Source of the DNA: RGIG5579 sp045543495
Lineage (GTDB): Bacteria > Bacillota > Clostridia > Oscillospirales > SIG627
Assembly (NCBI GenBank): GCA_045543495.1
Contig: JAZQMO010000028.1
Coordinates: 4,802 to 68,801 of the forward strand
Length of the DNA stretch: 64,000 bases
Direction: 5' to 3'
Part shown: positions 44,570 to 52,977 of the stretch, one piece after another
How the letters are laid out: each line of letters begins with the position of its first letter
How positions within the stretch are numbered: the stretch's first letter is position 1
Notes under the pieces: model-generated
Told to the model about the DNA's origin: nothing
The model's input: only the letters and a program-made list of their open reading frames with translations
Database searches by the model: none
Program-made: the position numbers and the translations under genes

Positions 44570-46819
44570 TTGATCAATAAAGAGGAATTTGAACAGAAAA
44601 TCGTGCCGCTCCTGTCCCGCTTTCAAAAGGAACTTTCGGACGAGGCTATATTTTCTCTTGCGGTCAATCTGGATCAAAACGCCGAGCCTTGGCTCGGGGC
44701 GGTGATCTTCGGCAAAAAGCATCTTGCCAAGGGCAGATTTGACGGCAGTGAATTTGTGTGCTATGAAACCCGGCGCATCACGGACGCTCGCTGGTCCTCC
44801 TTTGGAGGCGGTGCGGTTTGCGAGATCCTTTACGACGGGGAATGGTTGGAGCTTTGCCGTGCCTTCTCCTCGGAAAAGGCAAATGTCTCCCAGCTTGCCC
44901 GCATTGTGAAGGAGGTAGCGGGAGGCGTGCTTCGTCCCGAAGATGCGGGCTTTGTGTACCGTACCACCGTTTGTCCCATTTGCCGCCGTCCCCTTACGAG
45001 AAAGGGAATGGTGATCTGCAACGTGTGTGCAGGCAGAAAAAAATTCGGAACGCTCCTGTTTTCCATGATCCGCCCGCAGCTTGGCTGGATCGGGCTGACC
45101 TTTCTTTTGTTCTTTGTTACCTCGATCCTCAACCTTCTTTTGCCGAGCATTCAGGCCACCTTGGTGGATGATTATCTGACCTGCCCTGACCCCGAGGCAG
45201 TTCTGGCATCCTTTTCGTCTGTGATTTGGGTGATTTTGTCTATGGTTTTGGTTCGGCTGGGGATCACCACGGCTTCCGTTTTGCGAAATATCGTTCTGGC
45301 AAAGGTCAGCAATCACACCACCGTAATGCTTCGCCATATGGTGTATGAAAAGATCCAAAGCCTTTCGGTGGCGGGGATCTCCAATCACTCTGCGGGAGAC
45401 CTGATCAGCCGTGTCTCTCGGGATGCACAGGTCATATCCACCTTTCTCAACAGTCAGGCACCCAATATATTGGAGCAGAGCTTTACCATTCTTTTGGTCG
45501 GGGCTATGATCTTTGCCAAATCCTGGCTTCTCGGCTTGATGATCTTTGTACCCGTGCCCCTTGTGCTTTTGATCTTTCGCCTCATTTGGAAGCGAAATCA
45601 TCGCTATTACAGCCGTCAGTGGGTGGAAAATTCCGCTTCCAATACCATTCTTCACGATACCTTCAAGGGCGTTCGTGTGGTGAAGGTGTTCGGCACGGAA
45701 AAAAACGAAATTGAAAAGTATGACCGTGCGATCTTGGCGCAGAGAAACACCGCCTACCGCAATGAAAAGGCTTGGGCAAGAGTGGTTCCCTTTGCGGAAT
45801 TTTTGCTTCAGCTGGGAAGCTTTTTCCTCCTGTATTTTGTGGGAAGCAAGATTCTTCAAGGGGAAATGACCATCGGCGAATTGACCATGTATTCCGCCTA
45901 TGTCAGCCTGATTTACGCCCCCCTTCGCTGGATGGCCAATATCCCTTCCATTTTGCAGCACGTTTCCACCTCCACTGCTCGTATGTTCGAGGTTTTGGAT
46001 GAGGAGCCCGATGTGGCCGATAAGGAGGATCCCGTGGAGATCCGCATCCGCGGAGAGGTGGAGATCGACCATATTTGGTTCGGCTACGATGAAAATGAAA
46101 ACACTCTGGAGGATGTCTCCGTCACGGTGGGCCCCGGTGAAATGCTGGGCATCGTGGGAAAAAGCGGCGTGGGAAAAAGCACCCTCATCAACCTTATAAT
46201 GCGTCTTTACGATGTGCGCCGAGGTGCCATCCGCATTGACGGGGTGGATGTGCGGGATCTGTCTCAGCGGTGCCTGCGCTCTCAGATCGGCGTGGTGCTT
46301 CAGGAGAGCTTTCTCTTTCACGGCACCGTGTATGAAAACATTGCTTACGCTAAGCCCGAGGCGAGTCGGGAAGAGGTGATGGCGGCGGCCCGTCTTGCCA
46401 ATGCCCACTCCTTTATTATGAAGCTTCCCGATGGCTATAACACCATGGTAGGGGAGAAGGGCCATACCCTTTCCGGCGGCGAACGGCAGAGAATCTCCAT
46501 TGCCCGTGCCATTCTCCACGATCCCAAGATCCTGATTTTGGATGAGGCCACCAGCGCCTTGGATACCGAAACGGAAAAAATGGTGCAGGAGGCTCTGCAG
46601 CGCCTCTGCCAAAACCGCACTACCATTGCCATCGCCCATCGCCTTTCCACCCTCCGCAATGCCACCAAGCTCCTTGTTTTGGATCAAAAGACCGTGGCAG
46701 AGGTGGGAACCCATGAGGAATTGGTGCAAAAGGAGGGCGGCATTTATCAGGGCCTTGTTTTGGCGCAAAGGGAAATGTCCCGTGTGAAAAAGAGTGAAAC
46801 GGACGTCAATGCAGGATAA
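44570..46819 (+). CDS. ABC exporter half-transporter with N-terminal zinc ribbon (B)
   Basis: This 749-residue protein has the same architecture as its partner: a 130-residue N-terminal domain, a four-Cys ribbon (CPIC...CNVC, about residues 135-155), six membrane helices and an ABC domain (Walker A 'GKSGVGKST' near 530, 'LSGGE', 'ILILDEATSALD'). The start is TTG at 44570, set by AAGGAG (44557-44562) with a 7-base gap. The two halves are related but distinct, suggesting a heterodimer. Confidence 0.88.
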   Translation: MINKEEFEQKIVPLLSRFQKELSDEAIFSLAVNLDQNAEPWLGAVIFGKKHLAKGRFDGSEFVCYETRRITDARWSSFGGGAVCEILYDGEWLELCRAFSSEKANVSQLARIVKEVAGGVLRPEDAGFVYRTTVCPICRRPLTRKGMVICNVCAGRKKFGTLLFSMIRPQLGWIGLTFLLFFVTSILNLLLPSIQATLVDDYLTCPDPEAVLASFSSVIWVILSMVLVRLGITTASVLRNIVLAKVSNHTTVMLRHMVYEKIQSLSVAGISNHSAGDLISRVSRDAQVISTFLNSQAPNILEQSFTILLVGAMIFAKSWLLGLMIFVPVPLVLLIFRLIWKRNHRYYSRQWVENSASNTILHDTFKGVRVVKVFGTEKNEIEKYDRAILAQRNTAYRNEKAWARVVPFAEFLLQLGSFFLLYFVGSKILQGEMTIGELTMYSAYVSLIYAPLRWMANIPSILQHVSTSTARMFEVLDEEPDVADKEDPVEIRIRGEVEIDHIWFGYDENENTLEDVSVTVGPGEMLGIVGKSGVGKSTLINLIMRLYDVRRGAIRIDGVDVRDLSQRCLRSQIGVVLQESFLFHGTVYENIAYAKPEASREEVMAAARLANAHSFIMKLPDGYNTMVGEKGHTLSGGERQRISIARAILHDPKILILDEATSALDTETEKMVQEALQRLCQNRTTIAIAHRLSTLRNATKLLVLDQKTVAEVGTHEELVQKEGGIYQGLVLAQREMSRVKKSETDVNAG

Positions 46820-46820
46820 T

Positions 46821-46849
46821 TTGACAAATTCCTTGTTATGGTATATAAT
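46821..46849 (+). promoter_or_regulatory. Consensus promoter of glyS
   Basis: TTGACA (46821-46826), 17-base spacer, TATAAT (46844-46849): a perfect sigma-A consensus. Only about 50 bases separate it from the ATG, so there is no room for a T-box. Confidence 0.92.
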
Positions 46850-46902
46850 GATGCTTTGTAATTTTCACCTGATCTCCAGTCAGGGAAGAAAGAGAGGATA
46901 TT

Positions 46903-48294
46903 ATGAAAAACACAGAAAAAACAATGGATAAAATCGTAGCCCTTTGCAAGGGCAGAGGCTTCGTATACCCCGGTAGTGAGATCTACGGCGGTCTTGCCAA
47001 CTCTTGGGATTACGGCCCCCTTGGCGTGGAGCTGAAGAACAATGTGAAGCGCGCCTGGTGGAAGAAGTTCGTGCAGGAGAGCCCCTATAACGTGGGTCTT
47101 GACAGCGCCATTCTGATGAACCCTCAGACTTGGGTGGCATCGGGCCACGTGGGCGGCTTTTCCGACCCCTTGATGGACTGCAAGGTTTGTAAGACCCGTC
47201 ACAGAGCCGATAAGCTGGTGGAGGATTTCATTGCCGAAAACAAAATGGATCTCAACCCCAACGGCTGGGATAACAACCGCCTTGCCGATTTTATCCGTGA
47301 GAACCATATTTCTTGCCCCGCTTGCGGCTCTGCCGATTTTACCGATATCCGTAAGTTCAACCTGATGTTCAAGACCTTTCAGGGCGTAACCGAGGATTCC
47401 ACCTCCGAGCTCTACCTCCGTCCCGAAACGGCGCAGGGTATCTTTGTAAACTTCAAGCACATTCAGCGTACCACCCGTAAAAAGGTTCCCTTCGGCGTAG
47501 GTCAGATCGGTAAATCCTTCCGTAACGAGATCACCCCCGGTAACTTCATTTTCCGTATCCGTGAATTTGAGCAGATGGAATTGGAGTTCTTCTGCAAGCC
47601 CGGTACCGATCTGGAATGGTTTGAGTATTGGAGAAGCTATTGCGCCAAGTTCCTGTATGATCTCGGCATTGCAGAGGAGAACCTCCGTCTGCGTGACCAC
47701 GATAAGGACGAGCTCAGCTTCTATTCCAAGGCAACCACCGACTTTGAGTTTATGTTCCCCTTCGGCTGGGGCGAGCTTTGGGGCATTGCCGACCGTACGG
47801 ATTATGACCTGACCCAGCACGCCAACCACTCCGGCGAGCCTATGGAGTATTTTGATCCCGAGTCCGGCGAAAAGTATGTTCCTTACGTAATTGAGCCTTC
47901 TCTCGGTGCAGACCGTATCACCTTGGCCTTCCTTTGTGAGGCTTACGATGAAGAGGTGGTGGGTGAGGGTGATACCCGTGTGGTAATGCACTTCCATCCT
48001 GCTCTGGCTCCCGTGAAGGCGGCCATTCTGCCTCTTTCCAAGAAGCTTTCCGACAAGGCAAGAGAGCTGTATGCCACCCTCGCTTCCGAATTCAATGTGG
48101 AGTTTGACGAAGCAGGCTCCATCGGTAAGAGATATCGCCGTCAGGATGAGATCGGAACTCCCTTCTGTATCACCTATGACTTTGATACCGAGACCGACGG
48201 CTGCGTTACCGTTCGTGACCGTGACTCTATGGAGCAGGTTCGTGTTCCTCTTGCAGAGGTGAAGGATTACATCGCAGAAAGAATCAAATTCTAA
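46903..48294 (+). CDS. glyS: Glycyl-tRNA synthetase (dimeric, eukaryote/archaea-like type)
   Basis: This 463-residue class II synthetase of the alpha2 type has 'GFVYPGSEIYGGLANSWDYGPLG', zinc-site cysteines (CKVC...CPAC), motif 2 region 'SFRNEITPGNF', 'REFEQMELEFF' and 'PSLGADRITLAFL' (motif 3). This is the Gram-positive single-chain form rather than GlyQ/GlyS. It is monocistronic between its promoter and a terminator. Confidence 0.97.
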   Translation: MKNTEKTMDKIVALCKGRGFVYPGSEIYGGLANSWDYGPLGVELKNNVKRAWWKKFVQESPYNVGLDSAILMNPQTWVASGHVGGFSDPLMDCKVCKTRHRADKLVEDFIAENKMDLNPNGWDNNRLADFIRENHISCPACGSADFTDIRKFNLMFKTFQGVTEDSTSELYLRPETAQGIFVNFKHIQRTTRKKVPFGVGQIGKSFRNEITPGNFIFRIREFEQMELEFFCKPGTDLEWFEYWRSYCAKFLYDLGIAEENLRLRDHDKDELSFYSKATTDFEFMFPFGWGELWGIADRTDYDLTQHANHSGEPMEYFDPESGEKYVPYVIEPSLGADRITLAFLCEAYDEEVVGEGDTRVVMHFHPALAPVKAAILPLSKKLSDKARELYATLASEFNVEFDEAGSIGKRYRRQDEIGTPFCITYDFDTETDGCVTVRDRDSMEQVRVPLAEVKDYIAERIKF

Positions 48295-48305
48295 AGATAA
48301 GAAAA

Positions 48306-48332
48306 AAGACCGAGCGATCTGCTCGGTCTTTT
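48306..48332 (+). terminator. Terminator of glyS
   Basis: A perfect 10-bp stem (48306-48315 with 48321-48330), a 5-base loop and a short T-run. Confidence 0.85.
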
Positions 48333-48336
48333 GCTT

Positions 48337-48370
48337 AAAAAAGCTTCTACTCTCGAGTAGAAGCTTTTTC
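48337..48370. terminator. Bidirectional terminator, mainly for mgtC (minus)
   Basis: A perfect 14-bp stem (48338-48351 with 48356-48369) with A-run on the left and T-run on the right. It backs up the glyS terminator and stops the minus-strand mgtC transcript. Confidence 0.85.
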
Positions 48371-48380
48371 TTTTCGATTT

Positions 48381-49019
48381 TTAGTTTTCAGCGGCAAATA
48401 CCACGTTTTCAAATTGCAGAAGCTCCTCGGTGGAAAGGCTCTGTCTGCGGTCCATCACAAGCTCCAGCCCCAAATGGCCGTTGAAATTGCTTTTGGGAGG
48501 GAGAATGCGGAAGAGCGGCTCCTTGGTGGCCTTTGCACGGATCTGATCCATCAGATCGTTGATCCGATTCATATCGGAGACCTCCAGATAAACCACCTTG
48601 GTGTTCTTTTTTCTTCTCTCCATTTTGGCAAGAAGAATGAGGGAAAACATCAGTGCGGCGGCGGTGATCAGGGCGCCTGTATAGAAGCCGTAGCCCAAAG
48701 CGATTCCCACGGTAGCCGTGGCCCATACCCCTGCGGCCGTGGTCAGACCTGTGATCATATTGTCATTTTTCAGAATGATCATTCCCGCACCGAGAAAGCC
48801 GACGCCGGAAATAACCTGAGCGGCAAGACGGAGCACGTCTCCCACCTGGTATACCTGATAAACATAAATTCCCGTCATAGAGGTCATGGCGGAGCCAAGG
48901 CAGACCAAAACGTGTGTACGCATACCGGCGGCCCGACCGTGAATGGATCGCTCTACACCGATGATCAGTCCCACCAATACGGAAAGTGCCACTCGAAACA
49001 GGATAACCTTCAATTCCAT
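48381..49019 (-). CDS. MgtC/SapB family membrane protein
   Basis: This 212-residue protein has four to five membrane helices and the family motifs 'GLIIGVERSIHGRAAGMRTHVLVCLGSA' and 'VGFLGAGMIILKN...GLTTAAGVWATATVG'. A small ACT-like C-terminal domain follows. MgtC proteins are tied to magnesium limitation and ATPase control. AAAGGAG at 49032-49038 directly abuts the ATG at 49031, so the in-frame ATG at 49019 (12-base gap) is preferred. Confidence 0.9.
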   Translation of the reverse strand: MELKVILFRVALSVLVGLIIGVERSIHGRAAGMRTHVLVCLGSAMTSMTGIYVYQVYQVGDVLRLAAQVISGVGFLGAGMIILKNDNMITGLTTAAGVWATATVGIALGYGFYTGALITAAALMFSLILLAKMERRKKNTKVVYLEVSDMNRINDLMDQIRAKATKEPLFRILPPKSNFNGHLGLELVMDRRQSLSTEELLQFENVVFAAEN

Positions 49020-49061
49020 ATCTGAGTACATCTCCTTTGAAAATAAAGATATTGGATGTAT

Positions 49062-49117
49062 ATGCTTGAAAATGCAAAAGATGCAAGAGCTTCCTCTTGC
49101 ATCTTTTCATTTTGCAT
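49062..49117 (-). other. Long hairpin in the mgtC leader
   Basis: Three stacked helices of 14, 6 and 4 bp, separated by a 1-base and a 3-base bulge, with a 4-base loop. It lies about 17 bases after the predicted start of transcription. No U-tract follows, so it is not a terminator. It does not match the magnesium M-box as far as I can see. Confidence 0.75.
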
Positions 49118-49133
49118 AGCAACGAGTGCAGTT

Positions 49134-49162
49134 ATTGTACGGCAAAGTTTTGATTTTGTCAA
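49134..49162 (-). promoter_or_regulatory. Promoter of mgtC
   Basis: On the minus strand: TTGACA (49162-49157), 17-base spacer, TACAAT (49139-49134). The leader is about 110 bases. Confidence 0.85.
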
Positions 49163-49219
49163 GAACTTTTGTGAATTTTGTCTTTTTTTATCATAAAAAC
49201 GATCAAGAATCAAAAAAGA

Positions 49220-49762
49220 TCAATAGTTCTCTGCGTGTACCTCAAAGTAGCTCTTGGGATGGGCGCAGGTGGGGCAAAGCTCGGGAGCCTTGGTGCCAAC
49301 CATAATGTGACCGCAGTTGCGGCACTCCCATACCTTGATCTCGCTCTTTTCAAATACCTGAGCGGTCTCAACATTCTTCAGAAGGGCACGGTATCTTTCC
49401 TCGTGGTGCTTTTCCACAGCGGCAACGAGGCGGAATTTGGCAGCCAGAACAGGGAAGCCCTCTTCCTCGGCGGTCTTGGCAAAGCCCTCGTACATATCGG
49501 TCCACTCATAGTTTTCGCCCTCGGCAGCGGCCAAAAGATTCTCAGCGGTATCACCGATGCCGCAAAGCTCCTTCAACCACAGCTTGGCGTGCTCCTTTTC
49601 ATTGTCGGCGGTTTTCTGGAACAGAGCGCTGATTTGCTCGTAGCCTTCCTTCTTTGCTACGGAAGCAAAGTAAGTGTATTTGTTTCTTGCTTGGCTCTCA
49701 CCGGCAAAGGCGGCTTCCAGATTCTTTTCGGTTTGGGTACCTTGATAGGGATTGGTTTTCAT
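49220..49762 (-). CDS. Rubrerythrin
   Basis: This 180-residue non-heme diiron peroxidase scavenges hydrogen peroxide in anaerobes. The ferritin-like domain has 'FAGESQARNKYTYFA' and 'DNEKEHAKLW' in the first half and 'EEEGFPVLAAKF', 'EKHHEERY' in the second. The C-terminal rubredoxin-like Fe site is C-R-N-C and C-P-T-C. It supports an anaerobic lifestyle. AGAGGT precedes the ATG, and a TATAAT lies at 49795-49790 (minus). Confidence 0.96.
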   Translation of the reverse strand: MKTNPYQGTQTEKNLEAAFAGESQARNKYTYFASVAKKEGYEQISALFQKTADNEKEHAKLWLKELCGIGDTAENLLAAAEGENYEWTDMYEGFAKTAEEEGFPVLAAKFRLVAAVEKHHEERYRALLKNVETAQVFEKSEIKVWECRNCGHIMVGTKAPELCPTCAHPKSYFEVHAENY

Positions 49763-49789
49763 GGGGAAACCTCTTTTCTTTTTTTCTTC

Positions 49790-49795
49790 ATTATA
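49790..49795 (-). promoter_or_regulatory. -10 box of the rubrerythrin promoter
   Basis: TATAAT on the minus strand, 27 bases upstream of the ATG; no convincing -35 box at 17 bases. Confidence 0.5.
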
Positions 49796-49828
49796 TCACA
49801 ATTTTTCATTTTGAAAAGAGCTTTTTGC

Positions 49829-49853
49829 AAAAAAAGAAGCGGCATTGCCGCTT
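49829..49853 (-). terminator. Terminator of the 56-residue protein gene
   Basis: A 7-bp stem (49847-49853 with 49837-49843) and 3-base loop are followed on the minus strand by TCTTTTTTT. Confidence 0.85.
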
Positions 49854-49856
49854 TTA

Positions 49857-50027
49857 TTACAGATCGTCTGCATCCTGCGTGGGCTTTTCCCGATAATCCA
49901 TGGGAAGTCCCGTATACCACCCCTCGGGATCCGTGCGGGAAGGGGGGAGGTGGATCATATCGCTGGGGCCTGTTTCCACCAAGGGACGGGGACGACGGTC
50001 TTTGGGATTGAGCTTGATTTTTTTCAT
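49857..50027 (-). CDS. Small hypothetical protein (56 residues)
   Basis: A complete short gene: AAGGAG with a 6-base gap, ATG at 50027, 56 codons, TAA, and a strong terminator 4 bases later. The product starts 'MKKIKLNPKDRRPRP', is rich in Pro, Arg and Asp, contains 'DPEGWYTGLPMDY' and ends 'QDADDL'. It has no membrane segment or recognised domain. Codon use is like the neighbours. The function is unknown; the clean signals argue it is real. Confidence 0.75.
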   Translation of the reverse strand: MKKIKLNPKDRRPRPLVETGPSDMIHLPPSRTDPEGWYTGLPMDYREKPTQDADDL

Positions 50028-50082
50028 TTCGCACTCCTTTTTTTCATAGTTTGCCGCTCCTGTTCTTTTTTATTCTTTTCCA

Positions 50083-50111
50083 TTGAAATTGCCGCCGTTT
50101 TATGTTAAAAT
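50083..50111 (+). promoter_or_regulatory. Promoter of the hprK operon
   Basis: TTGAAA (50083-50088), 17-base spacer, TAAAAT (50106-50111), divergent from the 56-residue protein gene. Confidence 0.75.
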
Positions 50112-50141
50112 AAAGTGAGATTTGTGAAAAGGAGATTTTTC

Positions 50142-51077
50142 ATGGCTGAAGGCAAGTATTTTATTACCCTTGGGGAGGTAATGGAGAAGTTTTCTCTTTC
50201 CGAGATCTGTTTGTCCGAAGAGGATAAGAAGAAAAAGATCTACCATAAGGAGGTCAACCGCCCCGGCCTGTTTTTGGCGGGCTTTCCCGCTCATTTTGAT
50301 CCCGAACGGATCCAAATTTTGGGAAAAACCGAGTATGAGTTTTTAGAGACCCTGCCTCCCGAAAAGAGAGATGGTGCCGTGGAGCGCCTGATGCGAGAAA
50401 AGCCTGTTTGTGTTATTCTCTGCCATGGAAAGACCCCGATGGAGGCCACCACCGCATTTGCCAAAAAGTATCAGGTTCCTCTGCTTCAGACCGAAAAGGA
50501 TACCTGCAGCCTGATGGCTGACCTGATCTCTCAGTTGAATGTTGCGCTTGCCGATCGCATTACCCGCCACGGCGTTTTGGTAGAGGTCTACGGCGAGGGC
50601 GTATTGCTCTTGGGTGACAGCGGCGTAGGTAAAAGTGAGACCGCCATTGATCTGGTCAAGCGCGGCCATCGCCTGATTGCAGACGATGCGGTGGAGATCA
50701 AGCGTGTGTCGGATCGAACTCTGGTGGGCTCCGCTCCCGAAACCATCCGCTATTATGTGGAATTGCGAGGAATCGGCGTGGTGGATGTTCGCAGACTGTT
50801 CGGTATGGGTGCCGTGAAGGATATGGAAAAGATCCAGCTTATCATCAATCTGGAGCCTTGGGTGCAAGGAAAATTTTATGACAGATTGGGAATGGATACG
50901 GAATATACTGAATTGATGGGAATTCGGATTCCCTCCATCACCATCCCCGTCCGTCCGGGACGAAACCTTGCCCTGATCATTGAGATCGCCACCATGAATA
51001 TGCGCCAGAAGCTTATGGGCTTCAACACGGCAGAGGAATTGAATGAACGCTTGATGAAGCAGTTCGGAGGAGAATAA
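50142..51077 (+). CDS. hprK: HPr(Ser) kinase/phosphorylase HprK
   Basis: This 311-residue bifunctional enzyme phosphorylates and dephosphorylates HPr at Ser46 and so controls carbon catabolite repression. Walker A 'GDSGVGKSE' lies near residues 158-166, preceded by 'RHGVLVEVYG', with 'IADDAVEIKR' and 'RGIGVVDVRRLFG' after it. AAAAGGAG sets the ATG at 50142. The target HPr (ptsH) is at 14.6 kb. It shares one base with glk. Confidence 0.97.
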   Translation: MAEGKYFITLGEVMEKFSLSEICLSEEDKKKKIYHKEVNRPGLFLAGFPAHFDPERIQILGKTEYEFLETLPPEKRDGAVERLMREKPVCVILCHGKTPMEATTAFAKKYQVPLLQTEKDTCSLMADLISQLNVALADRITRHGVLVEVYGEGVLLLGDSGVGKSETAIDLVKRGHRLIADDAVEIKRVSDRTLVGSAPETIRYYVELRGIGVVDVRRLFGMGAVKDMEKIQLIINLEPWVQGKFYDRLGMDTEYTELMGIRIPSITIPVRPGRNLALIIEIATMNMRQKLMGFNTAEELNERLMKQFGGE

Positions 51078-52030
51078 TGTACTACATCGGTATTGACCTG
51101 GGAGGAACCAATATTGCCTGCGGGCTGGTTACGGTTTCCGGAGAATTGATCCTGAAAAAAAGCTGTCCTACGGGGGCAGGGCGCCCCGCCGAGGAGATTA
51201 TGGCGGATATGGCCGCCCTCATTGACTCTGTTCTTGACGAAGCGGAGATCAAACGGGAGAAGATCGCCTTCTGCGGCATCGCCTCTCCCGGCATTGCCAA
51301 TTCCGATACGGGCTGCATCGAGTATTCCTGTAACCTTCCCTCCTTTTTGGGCTTTCCCATTGTGGAGGATCTGAAACAGCGCACCGGCTTTCCCCGTGTG
51401 GGGCTTGAGAACGATGCCAACTGTGCCGCCAAGGGAGAGGCGGAGGCAGGCGCCGCCAAGGGCTGTGCCTCCTCTGTTTTGATCACCTTGGGAACGGGCG
51501 TGGGAGGCGGTGTGATCTTAAACGGTGAGATCTACCGTGGCTTTAATTTCGCAGGTGCGGAATTGGGGCATATCGTCATGGATCGAAATGGCCCCGTTTG
51601 CTCCTGCGGCAGAAAGGGCTGCTGGGAAATGTACAGCTCCGCTACTGCTCTCTGCCGTATGACCTGGGAAGCCATTGAGCAGAATCCTGATAGCCTGATG
51701 GCAAAAATGGTGGTCGGAAAAAGAGAAAACGTCAGCGGCAGAACCGCTTTTGATGCCATGCGTGCAGGGGATCAGGCCGCCCAAGAGGTGGTGGAGAAAT
51801 TTGCCGAGGGCCTTGCCTGCGGCATCACCAATATCGTCAATATCTTTCAGCCCGAGATCCTGACGGTGGGCGGCGGTATCAGCGCAGAAGGGGAGACCCT
51901 TTTGGCTCCCGTCCGTGCCATTTTGGAAAAAGAGCAGTATTCCCGTGTGTGTCAAAAGAAAACGGTACTGAAAAAGGCCGAGCTGGGAAATGATGCGGGC
52001 ATCATCGGTGCGGCCCTGCTTTGGAGATGA
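51077..52030 (+). CDS. glk: ROK-family glucokinase
   Basis: This 317-residue sugar kinase has the ATP-site 'IGIDLGGTN', 'LENDANCAAKGEA', 'ITLGTGVGGG', the ROK signature 'GAELGHIVMD', and the zinc-binding 'CSCGRKGCWE'. The lack of an N-terminal HTH marks it as an enzyme, not a NagC/XylR repressor. Its start overlaps the hprK stop by one base, a logical pairing with carbon control. Confidence 0.92.
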   Translation: MYYIGIDLGGTNIACGLVTVSGELILKKSCPTGAGRPAEEIMADMAALIDSVLDEAEIKREKIAFCGIASPGIANSDTGCIEYSCNLPSFLGFPIVEDLKQRTGFPRVGLENDANCAAKGEAEAGAAKGCASSVLITLGTGVGGGVILNGEIYRGFNFAGAELGHIVMDRNGPVCSCGRKGCWEMYSSATALCRMTWEAIEQNPDSLMAKMVVGKRENVSGRTAFDAMRAGDQAAQEVVEKFAEGLACGITNIVNIFQPEILTVGGGISAEGETLLAPVRAILEKEQYSRVCQKKTVLKKAELGNDAGIIGAALLWR

Positions 52031-52032
52031 AT

Positions 52033-52959
52033 ATGGAGTATGGATTGCGCTTAAAGACCCTTTTGGAAAACGGGGTCAGCCAAGGCCGGTTTGCAAGGGA
52101 GGATTACCTTCTGGAGGAGGCGTATCCCTTGTCCAAGCTCACCTCGTTTCGCACCGGCGGCAACGCCTTGGTGCTGTTTCCCTTGAAAAAAGAGGTGCTC
52201 TGTTTTGTTTTGCCGTCTCTTGTGAAGGAGAAGATCCCCTATTTTGTGCTGGGCTTCGGCTCCAATGTGATCGCTCTTGACGAGGGGTATCACGGCGTTA
52301 TTTTGAACCTGACCCAAATGAAGCACTATTGCGTGAAGGGGAATGAAATTGAAGCGGAGGCGGGCGCATCCATTACGGGCCTTGCCGTTGCCGCACAAAA
52401 GCATTCCTTAACGGGAATGGAATTTTTCTACGGCATTCCCGGCAGTGTGGGCGGCGCCGTGTTTATGAATGCAGGAGCCTATGGCGGCGAGTGCAAGGAT
52501 ATTTTGAAATCCGTCACCTGTCTGACCCCCCACGGCGAGGTTTTGACCCTTGGGGTGCACTCCCTTCAAATGGGGTACAGGACCAGCGTCTTTGAAAAGA
52601 ACGGAGCCGTGATCCTTTCGGCCACCTTTCTTCTCAGGAAGGGAGAGGGAGAGGCCATTCGTGCCACCATGGAGGATCTTATGGGCCGCAGAACCGAAAA
52701 GCAGCCCTTGGATTATCCCAGCGCAGGCAGTACCTTCAAGCGTTACGAGGGCTTCTTCACAGCCAAAATGATCGAGGAAGCGGGCCTCAAGGGCTATCGC
52801 TGCGGCGGTGCCATGGTGTCCGAAAAGCATGCAGGCTTTGTGATCAATTACGATCACGCCACCTCAAAGGACATTTTGAAAGTGATCGCTCACGTGCAAA
52901 AGGTCATTTTGGAAAAGGAAGGAATCTCCATTCAGCGAGAGGTGCGCATTATTGAATAA
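52033..52959 (+). CDS. murB: UDP-N-acetylenolpyruvoylglucosamine reductase MurB
   Basis: This 308-residue flavoenzyme makes UDP-MurNAc. 'TSFRTGGNA' begins the FAD domain; 'GIPGSVGGAVFMNAGAYGGE' binds FAD; 'YRTSVF' and the catalytic Ser in 'PSAGSTFKR' follow. GGAG at 52023-52026 inside the end of glk favours the ATG at 52033 (52027 is possible). In many Firmicutes murB is followed by rapZ and yvcK before whiA; here whiA follows directly. Confidence 0.95.
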   Translation: MEYGLRLKTLLENGVSQGRFAREDYLLEEAYPLSKLTSFRTGGNALVLFPLKKEVLCFVLPSLVKEKIPYFVLGFGSNVIALDEGYHGVILNLTQMKHYCVKGNEIEAEAGASITGLAVAAQKHSLTGMEFFYGIPGSVGGAVFMNAGAYGGECKDILKSVTCLTPHGEVLTLGVHSLQMGYRTSVFEKNGAVILSATFLLRKGEGEAIRATMEDLMGRRTEKQPLDYPSAGSTFKRYEGFFTAKMIEEAGLKGYRCGGAMVSEKHAGFVINYDHATSKDILKVIAHVQKVILEKEGISIQREVRIIE

Positions 52960-52977
52960 AAAAGAAGAGGAAACAAA

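Noticed and set aside
46850..46902. T-box leader for glyS
   Set aside because: Only about 53 bases lie between the -10 box and the ATG, too short, and no T-box motif or antiterminator is seen.
49020..49134. Magnesium M-box riboswitch upstream of mgtC
   Set aside because: The leader is about 110 bases, dominated by one long hairpin, and lacks the conserved M-box elements and a terminator that I would expect.
49759..50034. 91-codon minus-strand frame covering the 56-residue gene
   Set aside because: It is a different frame of the same stretch; its start lacks the spaced ribosome-binding site that the 56-codon frame has, and it runs through the terminator.
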